A DNA stretch of 9,001 bases. It comes from CAYGWP01 sp964353455. Lineage in GTDB: Bacteria; Planctomycetota; Phycisphaerae; FEN-1346. This document shows, piece by piece, positions 1 to 6,158 of this stretch; positions within the stretch are counted from its first letter, which is position 1; every line of letters starts with the position of its first letter. The notes under the pieces were generated by a model. The model saw only the letters and a program-made list of their open reading frames with translations. It was not told the origin of the DNA and ran no database searches. Both the position numbers and the translations under genes were made by a program. The DNA lies in the NCBI GenBank assembly GCA_964353455.1, contig CAYGWP010000384.1, forward strand, positions 1 to 9,001, given 5' to 3'.

Positions 1-709
1 GGTCCGCCCCCTTGGGGAGGATGGCGTCCTCGGGCGCGGCATTGTAGCCGAGAAGATAGAGCATGGTGTGTGCCATGTCGGCCTGGAAGCCGAGGGTCTT
101 GGGGCAGCCGACCATTTCCAGAAGTTTGACCATTTCGCGCCACGAGTGCATGCCGCCCCAGCATATTTCGCCCTCTGCGGCCAGGCGTTCGCCGTGGTCG
201 TCGGCGATGGTGCACGACTCGCGGAACGTCTCGGCGATGCGCTTGGTGTTGCCGGCGGGGTCCGTCGCCCAATCGGCGGGGCCGGTGGCCGAGTCGATCC
301 GGACGATGCCGTACGGGCGGGCGCCGAGTTCGCGGAGTTTCCTGGCGATGCGGCAGCCCTTCTTGACCTGGGCGAGGAACTTCTTGCGCTCAGCGGCGTC
401 TCCCGCGGCCGACCCGCCGCCGGTCGGCGGCCACACCGGCGCCACCACCGACCCGATCGCCAGGCCCTTCGCCCGGACCTTGTCGGCCAGTTTCTTCAGG
501 TCGTCGTCGGAGGCGTCGATGTCAACGTGCGGCGCGAAGAGGAAAAGGTCCACGCCGTCGAACTTGACGCCGTCAACCTCGGCGGCGGCCGTCAGGTCCA
601 GCATCTTGTCGAGCGGGATGATCGGCTCCGCGCCGGGCGACCCCTTGCCGACCACGCCCGGCCATGCCGCATTGTGCAGTTTCGGGAAGTTGTTGGGATG
701 GTTTGCCAT
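1..709 (-). CDS. Sugar phosphate isomerase/epimerase-like TIM-barrel protein, partial (C-terminus beyond window)
   Basis: An open frame runs from ATG at 709 off the left edge, giving 236 residues (begins MANHPNNFPK). It resembles the xylose-isomerase-like TIM-barrel superfamily (AP endonuclease 2 type). Visible signs are a strand with K49/D51 (GVKFDGVDLF), a GLAIGSVVAPVW strand near 82-93, a region rich in acidic and Trp residues (AAEGEICWGGMHSW, 177-190) that probably holds the first metal-binding Glu (E179 or E181), and GFQADMAH (207-214) with the likely metal-binding Asp D211. The remaining metal His and Glu would lie outside the window. No signal peptide is seen, so it is probably cytoplasmic. 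AAAGGA at 717-722 lies 7 nt before the ATG. The ATG at 716 is out of frame and too close to that site. Substrate unknown; the context (cupin, another TIM barrel, oxidoreductase) suggests sugar metabolism. The superfamily call is fairly secure, the specific reaction is not. Confidence 0.82.
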   Translation of the reverse strand, partial: MANHPNNFPKLHNAAWPGVVGKGSPGAEPIIPLDKMLDLTAAAEVDGVKFDGVDLFLFAPHVDIDASDDDLKKLADKVRAKGLAIGSVVAPVWPPTGGGSAAGDAAERKKFLAQVKKGCRIARKLRELGARPYGIVRIDSATGPADWATDPAGNTKRIAETFRESCTIADDHGERLAAEGEICWGGMHSWREMVKLLEMVGCPKTLGFQADMAHTMLYLLGYNAAPEDAILPKGAD

Positions 710-716
710 GATGCAT

Positions 717-722
717 CCTTTC
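717..722 (-). promoter_or_regulatory. Shine-Dalgarno site for the partial TIM-barrel gene
   Basis: The minus strand reads AAAGGA, followed by a 7-nt spacer and the ATG at 709. This picks that ATG over the out-of-frame ATG at 716. Confidence 0.6.
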
Positions 723-740
723 GAGAAACCAATTGCACAC

Positions 741-769
741 TGTGCCACGGCCGGCTTGCCCGGCCGTGG
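741..769 (+). repeat. Palindromic intergenic repeat, family R2, copy 1
   Basis: A 10-bp perfect stem (745-754 with 760-769) around a CTTGC loop, preceded by TGTG. It forms a larger inverted pair with the copy at 789-816: the 28-nt arms 741-768 and 789-816 are exact reverse complements separated by 20 nt. It lies between the stop of the cupin gene and the start of the next gene. Confidence 0.9.
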
Positions 770-788
770 GTGTGCCGTACCCTTTTCG

Positions 789-816
789 CACGGCCGGGCA
801 AGCCGGCCGTGGCACA
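789..816 (-). repeat. Palindromic intergenic repeat, family R2, copy 2 (opposite orientation)
   Basis: A 9-bp stem (789-797 with 803-811) around a GCAAG loop, followed by GCACA. It is the only R2 copy in the window in this orientation and pairs with the copy at 741-768. It is followed by CGCGGCTAAA (820-829), the same tail word that ends the R1 hairpin repeats, 7 nt from the cupin stop codon. Confidence 0.9.
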
Positions 817-836
817 CGCCGCGGCTAAACTTGGCA

Positions 837-2120
837 CTACTTGCGGCGCTTGCCCTTGCCGGGTTTGGCGGCGTCGCCGACGTCCGGGGCATCCGGGTTC
901 ACTTCGGGACCGAAGTAGCGGAGGGTGACGAGCGGCGCCTTGGCCGAGGTGTTCTCGTACGTCACGCCGGCCCTTGCGGCCGACTCGGTCACGAACACCT
1001 CATCCTCCGTCAGGTCGTGGAACCCGATGAGTTTCGGGCAATTAAGGCTGAGGCCGTTGATGCGGCCCTCGCCCTGGACGACGAGGCCGCCGAACGCGCC
1101 GTTGTCGCGGACCTTGACCTTCACGCCCGGCTGAAGGGTCAGTTCCTTCGCCGTAACGCATTGCCATCCGTCCATGCGCCCGTAGCAGATCCACTGGTCC
1201 AGCCAGCCTTCGGCGGCGGTGTCGGCCACCGCCATCGGTTCCAGGTAATGGTTGGCCTTGAAGTTCGGATCGACGTTCTGCTCCCAGTCCAGTTGGTCAA
1301 CGATGAAGTCGAGGTCGTGGTGCTTGTCGGGCGGCATGTCCTTTACCAGCAGCGACCACGGCACCTCGCGGCCCTCGACCAGGCTCTGGTACATGCCGAA
1401 CACGTCGGAACCCCACTGCGGCTCGTACGTGCACAGCGACCCCGGCGCGTGGAGGACGCACGGCGGCACGAACCAGCCCGTGCCGGGCCTCAGGCGATAG
1501 GCCTGCGAGATGTCGAGGATTCCGTTGTCGCCCTTGTTCCAATCCTCAAGGCACTTGCGGACCTGGGCCTTCGTGGTGCCCGGGTTCAGGCCGAAGAATG
1601 TGTACGGGAAGTTGTTGCCCACGTTGTTGTGCTGCTTCGGGAAGTAGTAGGATTCGGGCTTGCCTTCCTGGCCGACCTTTTTGGCCTGGGCCTCGTTCTG
1701 GTGCATGTGGTGGGGGATGGGGCCCATGTTATCGAAGAACTTTGAATAGACGGGCCACCGCTTGTACTTCTTCCAGAGGTCGTTGCCGACGATTGCCGCG
1801 CCCAGTTCGGCCACGGCGTCTCTCAGGGTGACGCGCGCGTTGCCGGAGACGATGTACGAGAGGCCCTCGTCCGGGACGCGGCCTTCGTTGGCGGCCTCCG
1901 TGGTCGAGCCGAACCATCGCTCGTCGATGCCGCCGCGATTGAGGCCGTAGGCGTACGTGTCGTCCGGGTGGAGTTTCAGGCGCAGGCCCGGCTGGAGGAA
2001 TGACCGGGGCACCCAGTTCGGGGCCAGGCGCAGCACGCCGCCGCCTTGCTCGATGGCGGCCTCGACCGCGCCGCGGACGTTCTTCGTGAGGGTCTTCAGG
2101 TCCTTGACTGACTTTGGCAT
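837..2120 (-). CDS. Cupin-fold protein, mannose-6-phosphate isomerase-like
   Basis: The 427-residue product (begins MPKSVKDLKT) has features of the cupin/type I phosphomannose isomerase fold. Numbered from this start, LKLHPDDTYAYG is at 49-60, a probable metal-binding segment IPHHMHQNE at 135-143 (H137, H138, H140), PESYYF at 155-160 with a likely metal ligand E156, and PPCVLHAPG at 219-227 with H224. This resembles the His/Glu/His metal centre of the family, but the sequence is divergent and sugar isomerase activity is inferred. The C-terminus ends in a basic tail (KPGKGKRRK). No signal peptide is visible, so it is probably cytoplasmic. The frame has an earlier ATG at 2138, but AAAAGGAG (2128-2135) lies inside those first codons and sits 7 nt before the ATG at 2120, so the shorter start is chosen. 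It lies between the DUF362 gene (85 bp upstream) and the partial TIM-barrel gene (127 bp downstream). Confidence 0.8.
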   Translation of the reverse strand: MPKSVKDLKTLTKNVRGAVEAAIEQGGGVLRLAPNWVPRSFLQPGLRLKLHPDDTYAYGLNRGGIDERWFGSTTEAANEGRVPDEGLSYIVSGNARVTLRDAVAELGAAIVGNDLWKKYKRWPVYSKFFDNMGPIPHHMHQNEAQAKKVGQEGKPESYYFPKQHNNVGNNFPYTFFGLNPGTTKAQVRKCLEDWNKGDNGILDISQAYRLRPGTGWFVPPCVLHAPGSLCTYEPQWGSDVFGMYQSLVEGREVPWSLLVKDMPPDKHHDLDFIVDQLDWEQNVDPNFKANHYLEPMAVADTAAEGWLDQWICYGRMDGWQCVTAKELTLQPGVKVKVRDNGAFGGLVVQGEGRINGLSLNCPKLIGFHDLTEDEVFVTESAARAGVTYENTSAKAPLVTLRYFGPEVNPDAPDVGDAAKPGKGKRRK

Positions 2121-2127
2121 CGTAGCG

Positions 2128-2135
2128 CTCCTTTT
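2128..2135 (-). promoter_or_regulatory. Shine-Dalgarno site deciding the cupin gene start
   Basis: The minus strand reads AAAAGGAG, 7 nt before the ATG at 2120. It overlaps codons 2-4 of the longer frame that starts at 2138, so it cannot serve that start. Confidence 0.7.
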
Positions 2136-2155
2136 CATAAGTGAAACCTACTATC

Positions 2156-2183
2156 GCGCGGCGGGTCTCCCGACCCGCCGCGC
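2156..2183. repeat. Strong intergenic hairpin between the DUF362 and cupin genes
   Basis: A 12-bp perfect inverted repeat (2156-2167 with 2172-2183, GCGCGGCGGGTC and its complement) around a 4-nt TCCC loop. It is followed on the plus strand by GCCGCTAAC (2191-2199), close to the GCGGCTAAA tail of the R1 hairpins. No T-run follows on either strand, so a classical intrinsic terminator is unlikely. It occupies the same position after a stop codon as R1 does elsewhere. Confidence 0.8.
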
Positions 2184-2205
2184 AAGCGCAGCCGCTAACC
2201 GTGGC

Positions 2206-3177
2206 TCACGCCGTCACGAGGTCGATCTTGCCCATGTCGGCCACGCCGAGGCCCATCTGGGCGGCGGTCATGACGCACTTGGCCTTTCCGGTCGTCTCGA
2301 GCGACGGCAGGTTGATCTTGGCCCGCTGCTCGTCCAGGATCTTCAGGCCAACGTAGTCGATGGCCACCGGGTCGGTTGCCGCCATTATGGACTTATGCTC
2401 CCAGGTGAATTCCGGCCTGGCCTGCGGCCCCTTGTCCGCTATCGGCAATAGGGCGTCGCAGACGATCAACCGCGTCTTCTCCCGTATCGGCTTCAGGGCC
2501 GTCAGGTGCGCGATGAAGGGGTCGCCCCCGTTCGGGTGTGCGGCGTTCGGGTTGTGGAAACTCCCGTAGTGGTTCTTCATCGCATTCGTGATGCCGGTGA
2601 TGACGTGGTGCTTCAGAATGCACGCATTGATGATCGCCGTGCACTGCTGCGTCAGGAGTTTCGCCAGTTTGCCCTGGCAGGTGTGGATGGCCGTCGGCTC
2701 CTCTTCCCAGTCGCCGTTGACGTTGATGTACCGGACGCCCGGCCCTTTGACGACGGTGTAGCCGGCCTTCTCCATCTCCTTGTCGGCGCGGTCCCAGACG
2801 ATGATCTTGTCGTCGGGCACGCCGGCCATCTTGCATCCCTCGACGATGGCCGAGGTCACCTCGGGGTGCGTCGATGCGCCGATGGCGAAGAGGCAGTTGA
2901 TCTTGATGCCGACCACATCATCCTTCTTGACGAACTGTGCCCAGGCCTCCTCGGGCTTGGCCTTGCCGGCCAGTTTGCAGACGACGGCGTTGACCATCTC
3001 CTTGGCGACGGCCGCATCGATCTTCTTGGCGGCGGTCGCGTTGTCGCGCGTGGCCTTGACGACCACCGACTTGCCCTTGGGCTCCTCCGCCATGAGCGGC
3101 CGGCCGCCCAGCGCCCAAGCGCCGACGCCGGCCGCGACCGTCCCGCCGAGAAAATCACGCCTGCGAATGCCTGACAT
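2206..3177 (-). CDS. Tat-exported DUF362 domain-containing protein
   Basis: The 323-residue product starts with a twin-arginine signal (RRRDFLGG at 5-12, Ala/Gly-rich hydrophobic stretch to about 28, LMAEE near the likely cleavage site). The rest matches the DUF362 pattern: VGIKINC (89-95), STHPEV (102-107), IIVWDRADKEMEKAGY (125-140), NAMKNHYGSFHNP (198-210) and DPVAIDYVGLKILDE (269-283). Cysteines occur singly (67, 95, 115, 167, 179, 186, 240, 301). There is no CxxCxxC ferredoxin cluster of the kind that some DUF362 proteins carry, so this is a cluster-free form. The biochemical role of the family is poorly defined; Tat export suggests folding, perhaps with a cofactor, before transport. AAGGAGGT at 3182-3189 precedes the ATG. 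It lies 89 bp after the epimerase gene and 85 bp before the cupin gene. Confidence 0.88.
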   Translation of the reverse strand: MSGIRRRDFLGGTVAAGVGAWALGGRPLMAEEPKGKSVVVKATRDNATAAKKIDAAVAKEMVNAVVCKLAGKAKPEEAWAQFVKKDDVVGIKINCLFAIGASTHPEVTSAIVEGCKMAGVPDDKIIVWDRADKEMEKAGYTVVKGPGVRYINVNGDWEEEPTAIHTCQGKLAKLLTQQCTAIINACILKHHVITGITNAMKNHYGSFHNPNAAHPNGGDPFIAHLTALKPIREKTRLIVCDALLPIADKGPQARPEFTWEHKSIMAATDPVAIDYVGLKILDEQRAKINLPSLETTGKAKCVMTAAQMGLGVADMGKIDLVTA

Positions 3178-3214
3178 GCATACCTCCTTGTTGATATGTG
3201 CCGTTTGCGCTATT

Positions 3215-3243
3215 GCGCGCGACCCTGCGGGTCGCGGCTAAAA
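3215..3243. repeat. 29-nt hairpin repeat, family R1, copy 1
   Basis: GCGCGCGACCC, a TGC loop, then GGGTCGCGGCTAAAA; the 8-bp stem is 3218-3225 with 3229-3236. It lies 23 nt past the epimerase stop codon. The four copies differ only in the 3-nt loop (TGC here and at 6194, TTT at 4337 and 5351). Confidence 0.9.
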
Positions 3244-3266
3244 GTTGACGTTGCTTTGCCTGCGCG

Positions 3267-4232
3267 TTATGCCGTGCGCGCCATTTCTTTCAAGAACTTG
3301 AGGCCGTCTTTCGCCAAGCCGTCGGCCGAATCGTATATCGGTCGCCAGATGCACGCCGCCGCGCACAGGTCGAGAATGCCCGTGGCGAAACTCTCGATCG
3401 TAATCCAGCGATCGTAGTTGATGGCCTTCAGCGCCGCGAAGACCTCTTTCCACTTCACCTGGCCCGTGCCGGGCGTGCCGCGGTCGTTCTCGCAGGCGTG
3501 AAAGTGCCCCAGCATCGGCCCCGTTGCCCTGATTGCCGCCGCCGTGTCCTTTTCCTCGATGTTGCAGTGGAACGTGTCGAGTTGAACCTTAAGGGCGGGG
3601 CTGCCCACTTCCTTGACCATCCGTGCGGCGTCGGCCGCAATGTTGAAGACGTACGTCTCGAACCGGTTCAGCGGCTCGATTGCCAGCGTGACCTTTGCCT
3701 TTGCGGCGTGCGCGGCCGCCTCGGACAGGCCGGCGGCGCACCACTTCCACTCATCGTCGGTCCGGGCCTTGCGCGTCAGGAGGCCCACCGGCGAGTAGAG
3801 CGGCCCGGCTACCACGTCGCCGCCCATCTCGGCGGTGATATCGGCCATCTTCTTTATCTGCTCGACGCCCGCCTTGCGCTCGTCGGCGATCTGGCTGCAC
3901 AGGTTCATCCCCGGCAGGAGCACGCAGCAGGATGTGAGGCCCACCTTGGCCTTCTCGCGGGCGGCGGCGGTGGCCTTGGCGTCGAGCAGGCTGAGGTCGT
4001 TGAAAGGCACCTCAACGCCGTCGTAGCCGAAGTCGGCCACCTTCTGGATGATGTCAACCTTGTCCTTTGTGAACGCGGCGGTGTAGAGGAGCAGGTTCAG
4101 GCCGAATCGTGGTTTCAAGGGTTGTCCTCCTGACTTGGCATTGCCCGATGGAGCGCAGCCGACGAGTCCGGCCGCGCCGATGGCCGCCGCCGTGCCGAGA
4201 AATCCCCGCCGTGTGAGGCGCGCTGACGACAT
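3267..4232 (-). CDS. Tat lipoprotein sugar epimerase, D-tagatose/D-psicose 3-epimerase family
   Basis: The 321-residue product (begins MSSARLTRRG) carries a twin-arginine signal, LTRRGFLG, ending in a lipobox LVGC with C26 as the probable lipid-modified Cys. The TIM-barrel domain aligns closely with D-tagatose 3-epimerase. The metal ligands E186 (IEPLNRFE), D219 (LDTFHCNIEE), H245 (GHFHACEN) and E280 (ITIESF) are all present at the family spacing (33, 26 and 35 residues). The second catalytic Glu E192, substrate-binding H222 and R251 are also in place. Family members epimerise ketohexoses at C3 using Mn or Co; the substrate here is unknown. Export to the cell envelope is unlike the characterised cytoplasmic enzymes and fits an extracytoplasmic sugar step. 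GGAGG at 4240-4244 is 7 nt before the ATG at 4232 but only 1 nt before the in-frame ATG at 4238, so 4232 is chosen. Confidence 0.88.
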   Translation of the reverse strand: MSSARLTRRGFLGTAAAIGAAGLVGCAPSGNAKSGGQPLKPRFGLNLLLYTAAFTKDKVDIIQKVADFGYDGVEVPFNDLSLLDAKATAAAREKAKVGLTSCCVLLPGMNLCSQIADERKAGVEQIKKMADITAEMGGDVVAGPLYSPVGLLTRKARTDDEWKWCAAGLSEAAAHAAKAKVTLAIEPLNRFETYVFNIAADAARMVKEVGSPALKVQLDTFHCNIEEKDTAAAIRATGPMLGHFHACENDRGTPGTGQVKWKEVFAALKAINYDRWITIESFATGILDLCAAACIWRPIYDSADGLAKDGLKFLKEMARTA

Positions 4233-4239
4233 AGTCATT

Positions 4240-4244
4240 CCTCC
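4240..4244 (-). promoter_or_regulatory. Shine-Dalgarno site deciding the epimerase start
   Basis: The minus strand reads GGAGG with a 7-nt spacer to the ATG at 4232. The alternative ATG at 4238 is only 1 nt away. Confidence 0.7.
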
Positions 4245-4316
4245 CGAACGGTACGGGTTCAGAGGGGTAGTTTATGGTTGCGCCCCCCGCCGGTCAACAA
4301 TTCTTTGGCGGGTTTG

Positions 4317-4330
4317 TGTGCCACGGCCCG
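4317..4330 (+). repeat. Half copy of palindromic repeat R2
   Basis: TGTGCCACGGCCCG matches the left arm of the R2 variant at 5279, then diverges before the right arm. It lies 6 nt from the R1 copy at 4337. The rest of this 152-bp gap (4246-4316) is GC-rich and shows only a weak CCGCC/GGCGG inverted repeat. Confidence 0.6.
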
Positions 4331-4336
4331 TATGCG

Positions 4337-4365
4337 GCGCGCGACCCTTTGGGTCGCGGCTAAAA
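4337..4365. repeat. 29-nt hairpin repeat, family R1, copy 2
   Basis: The 8-bp stem is 4340-4347 with 4351-4358, loop TTT, ending in GGCTAAAA. It lies 19 nt past the stop codon of the TIM-barrel gene at 4385. It is identical to the copy at 5351-5379. Confidence 0.9.
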
Positions 4366-4384
4366 CACCGAGCCGAGGTCGTCG

Positions 4385-5251
4385 CTACTCGGCCGGTATG
4401 CGAAGTTCGCCGAGGGTCCGGCGCATCCAGGCCAGCGACCGCTCGATCATCGGCCCTCCCTGGCCCTCGCACTCCATGCTGAGGGCACCCGTGTAACCGT
4501 TGTCGCGCAGGAGTTCAAGGCACCGGCGGATGTTGTCGGCATTCACGCCGTCGCCGATGGCCGTGTGGCTGAGCGCGATGCCAGTCTGCCCGCCGCGCAC
4601 CGCCTTCGCCAGCGCCTCCGACACGTCCTTCACGTGCACGTGGCTCACCTTCTTGATGAACCGCTTCAGGTACGCCACCGGGTCCTGCCCCGCGATGAAC
4701 GTGTTGCCCGTGTCCATGTTGAGCCTCAGGTACGGGCTGTCGGCGAACGCCAGCATCTTCTCCATCGTGTCGGGCTTGGTGGTGAAGTAGCCGTGCGGCT
4801 CGATGTTGACGATCACCTTGTGGGCCTCCGCCACCTCGATGATCTGCTCGTAGCACCGCTTCATGAGGTCCATCGCCTCGGCGTCCGACAGGCCCTCGGG
4901 CTTGTGCATGCCGTCGGTCGTATCGACGCAAGGACACCCCGCCAGGTGCGCCCACCGGATGGCGTTCTGGACGTACGCCACGCCGCGGACCGGCCCTTCC
5001 TTGCCCGACATCGGAAACGCCGCATCCACCTGAGAGAACCGCACGCCGTAGGTCTCCATCTTCCGCGCAAGGAGCACGGGGTCCTCGTACATCGCAAGGT
5101 GCGGCAGGTACCCCAGGCCGTGCATCCAACTGATGCCGTCGATCAGGCCGCACTCGATTGCGTGGACGCCGTTCTTCTGCGCCCACTTCAGGCACCCCTC
5201 GAAATTGAAGAACACGGAACAGAACGCGTCGGTATGGAATCCGATCTTCAT
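4385..5251 (-). CDS. Sugar phosphate isomerase/epimerase-like TIM-barrel protein
   Basis: The 288-residue product (begins MKIGFHTDAF) is a complete xylose-isomerase-like TIM barrel (PF01261 type). Likely metal ligands fall in the usual order: E151 (VNIEPHGYF), D180 (LRLNMDTGN), H206 (VSHVHVKD) and E260 (LSMECEGQGG), with HIS-rich SWMHGLGYLPHL at 41-52 near the substrate side. No signal peptide is seen, so it is probably cytoplasmic. The reaction is unknown: isomerase, epimerase, or the hydratase/lyase chemistry known for relatives that act on keto-sugars. The open frame extends to 5395, but the added 48 residues are translations of intergenic repeats R1 and R2. AAGGAG at 5258-5263 lies 6 nt before the ATG at 5251, which fixes the start. 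It is downstream of the ThuA gene and upstream of the exported epimerase, which suggests co-transcription. Confidence 0.87.
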   Translation of the reverse strand: MKIGFHTDAFCSVFFNFEGCLKWAQKNGVHAIECGLIDGISWMHGLGYLPHLAMYEDPVLLARKMETYGVRFSQVDAAFPMSGKEGPVRGVAYVQNAIRWAHLAGCPCVDTTDGMHKPEGLSDAEAMDLMKRCYEQIIEVAEAHKVIVNIEPHGYFTTKPDTMEKMLAFADSPYLRLNMDTGNTFIAGQDPVAYLKRFIKKVSHVHVKDVSEALAKAVRGGQTGIALSHTAIGDGVNADNIRRCLELLRDNGYTGALSMECEGQGGPMIERSLAWMRRTLGELRIPAE

Positions 5252-5257
5252 CGCGAT

Positions 5258-5263
5258 CTCCTT
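5258..5263 (-). promoter_or_regulatory. Shine-Dalgarno site deciding the TIM-barrel start at 5251
   Basis: The minus strand reads AAGGAG with a 6-nt spacer to ATG at 5251. It rules out the 48-residue extension that reads through repeat sequence. Confidence 0.75.
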
Positions 5264-5278
5264 TTTCAGGCCTACCCG

Positions 5279-5307
5279 TGTGCCACGGCCCGCCCAGGCG
5301 GGCCGTG
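5279..5307 (+). repeat. Palindromic intergenic repeat, R2 variant
   Basis: TGTGCCACGGCCCGCC and a complementary right arm. Up to 11 bp can pair (5284-5294 with 5297-5307). It keeps the TGTGCCACGGCC start and GGCCGTG end of R2 but has a different centre. The centre differs on both arms in a compensating way, so pairing is kept. Confidence 0.85.
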
Positions 5308-5313
5308 CGAACG

Positions 5314-5341
5314 TGTGCCACGGCCGGCTTGCCCGGCCGTG
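5314..5341 (+). repeat. Palindromic intergenic repeat, family R2, copy 3
   Basis: A 9-bp stem (5319-5327 with 5333-5341) around a CTTGC loop, identical over 28 nt to the copy at 741-768. It is 6 nt from the variant at 5279-5307 and 9 nt from the R1 copy at 5351. Confidence 0.9.
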
Positions 5342-5350
5342 CGATGGGGG

Positions 5351-5379
5351 GCGCGCGACCCTTTGGGTCGCGGCTAAAA
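5351..5379. repeat. 29-nt hairpin repeat, family R1, copy 3 (contains the ThuA stop codon)
   Basis: The 8-bp stem is 5354-5361 with 5365-5372, loop TTT. On the minus strand its TTTTAG head supplies the TAG stop (5376-5374) of the ThuA gene, so this copy overlaps coding sequence. Confidence 0.9.
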
Positions 5380-6141
5380 TAAGTGAGCCGCCCAAGCCAC
5401 GCCGCGCCTATAAAGTTCGCCCACGCCCGGCATCTGTATCGCCTTCACATCGTGCCCCAGCAGGCACTGAAACACCCGACCCTTGCCGGGCTGGTACGTG
5501 AAGGCCATCGGGTACTCCTTGCCATCCACCTTCGACTTCGCCGTGGCCAGCACCGTTATCGGCGCATTGCCGGTAAGGCACGTGTAGAGTTCATCGTCGG
5601 CCTCCAGCGGCTGAAGGCCCTCGGTGATGGGGTGCTTTACGGAAGTGATCTCGACGCGGAACTTTCCGCGCGGGTCGTGCCCGCGCAACTTCGGGTCCCA
5701 TACCCGCCCCACCAGGTCCCTGAATTCCGGCCATTCCTGGAACGCCCCGCACGCAAAGTGGATGAGCACCAGCCCCTTGCCGCCCTCGACGTACTGCCGC
5801 AGGTTCTCGCGTCCCTTCGCCCCCAGGTCGAACGGCTTCGGGTTCATGAAGTTGAGGACCACTGCCGCGTAGTCGGCCAGTTCCGGCGATGCAAGGAACT
5901 TGGGGTCTTCGACCACCCGCACCTGGAGCCGCGGATCCTTCCGGAGTTCCTCGGCCAGCAGGGGCGCGGTCTGCCGCCAGTTGTGGGCCGGATGCTCATC
6001 GCCCGTGACGATGACCACCTTGACGGGGGCGGCGGGGGCAGGGGCGGGCGCGGGCGGCGGTGCCTTGGCCTTCGCTGCCGCGGCAAATGCCGCGCACCAA
6101 ACAACCGCCGCACAAAGGCTGACGTTACTGAAATAAGCCAT
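5374..6141 (-). CDS. Secreted ThuA-domain protein
   Basis: The 255-residue product (begins MAYFSNVSLC) has a Sec-type hydrophobic N-terminus (about 5-22), a Pro/Ala linker (PPPAPAPAPAAP, 28-39), then a ThuA-like domain. That domain shows VVIVTGDEHPAHNW (42-55), GGKGLVLIHFACGAF (120-134), HPITEGL (170-176), DELYTCLTG (183-191) and PGKGRVFQCLLGHD (218-231). ThuA proteins have a glutamine-amidotransferase-like fold and were first linked to trehalose utilisation; their precise chemistry is not settled. The oxidoreductase directly upstream repeats the common ThuA plus Gfo/Idh/MocA pairing. The frame has an earlier ATG at 6159 at the edge of an R2 repeat, but GAGGT (6149-6153) lies 7 nt before ATG 6141, which is chosen. 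The stop TAG lies inside repeat R1; the domain end (RRGVAWAAHLF) looks nearly complete. Confidence 0.88.
   Translation of the reverse strand: MAYFSNVSLCAAVVWCAAFAAAAKAKAPPPAPAPAPAAPVKVVIVTGDEHPAHNWRQTAPLLAEELRKDPRLQVRVVEDPKFLASPELADYAAVVLNFMNPKPFDLGAKGRENLRQYVEGGKGLVLIHFACGAFQEWPEFRDLVGRVWDPKLRGHDPRGKFRVEITSVKHPITEGLQPLEADDELYTCLTGNAPITVLATAKSKVDGKEYPMAFTYQPGKGRVFQCLLGHDVKAIQMPGVGELYRRGVAWAAHLF
6025..6054 (+). other. G-rich tract with G-quadruplex pattern inside the ThuA linker
   Basis: The plus strand has five runs of three to five G (6025-6029, 6034-6038, 6041-6044, 6046-6048, 6052-6054) separated by loops of 1-4 nt. It is the complement of the codons for the Pro/Ala linker, so codon content may fully explain it. 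The G-rich strand is the template strand of the gene. Confidence 0.5.
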
Positions 6142-6148
6142 GACATCG

Positions 6149-6153
6149 ACCTC
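6149..6153 (-). promoter_or_regulatory. Shine-Dalgarno site deciding the ThuA start
   Basis: The minus strand reads GAGGT, 7 nt before ATG 6141. The upstream ATG at 6159 is preceded only by the R2 palindrome. Confidence 0.6.
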
Positions 6154-6158
6154 GCTCA

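Noticed and set aside
573..837. Two short minus-strand frames over the R2 inverted pair
   Set aside because: They are out of frame with the TIM-barrel gene and are made largely of repeat-coded peptide (RPACPAV, GRASRPWH).
63..1745. 560-residue plus-strand open frame
   Set aside because: It runs antisense across the TIM-barrel and cupin genes, whose minus-strand frames have Shine-Dalgarno sites and family motifs. The plus-strand product is a low-complexity shadow typical of high-GC DNA.
4565..5377. 270-residue plus-strand open frame
   Set aside because: It is antisense to the TIM-barrel gene, and its end is a translation of the R1 and R2 repeats.
5252..5395. 48-residue N-terminal extension of the TIM-barrel gene
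   Set aside because: It is coded by intergenic repeats and by the end of the ThuA gene, lacks homology to the fold, and a good Shine-Dalgarno site selects ATG 5251.
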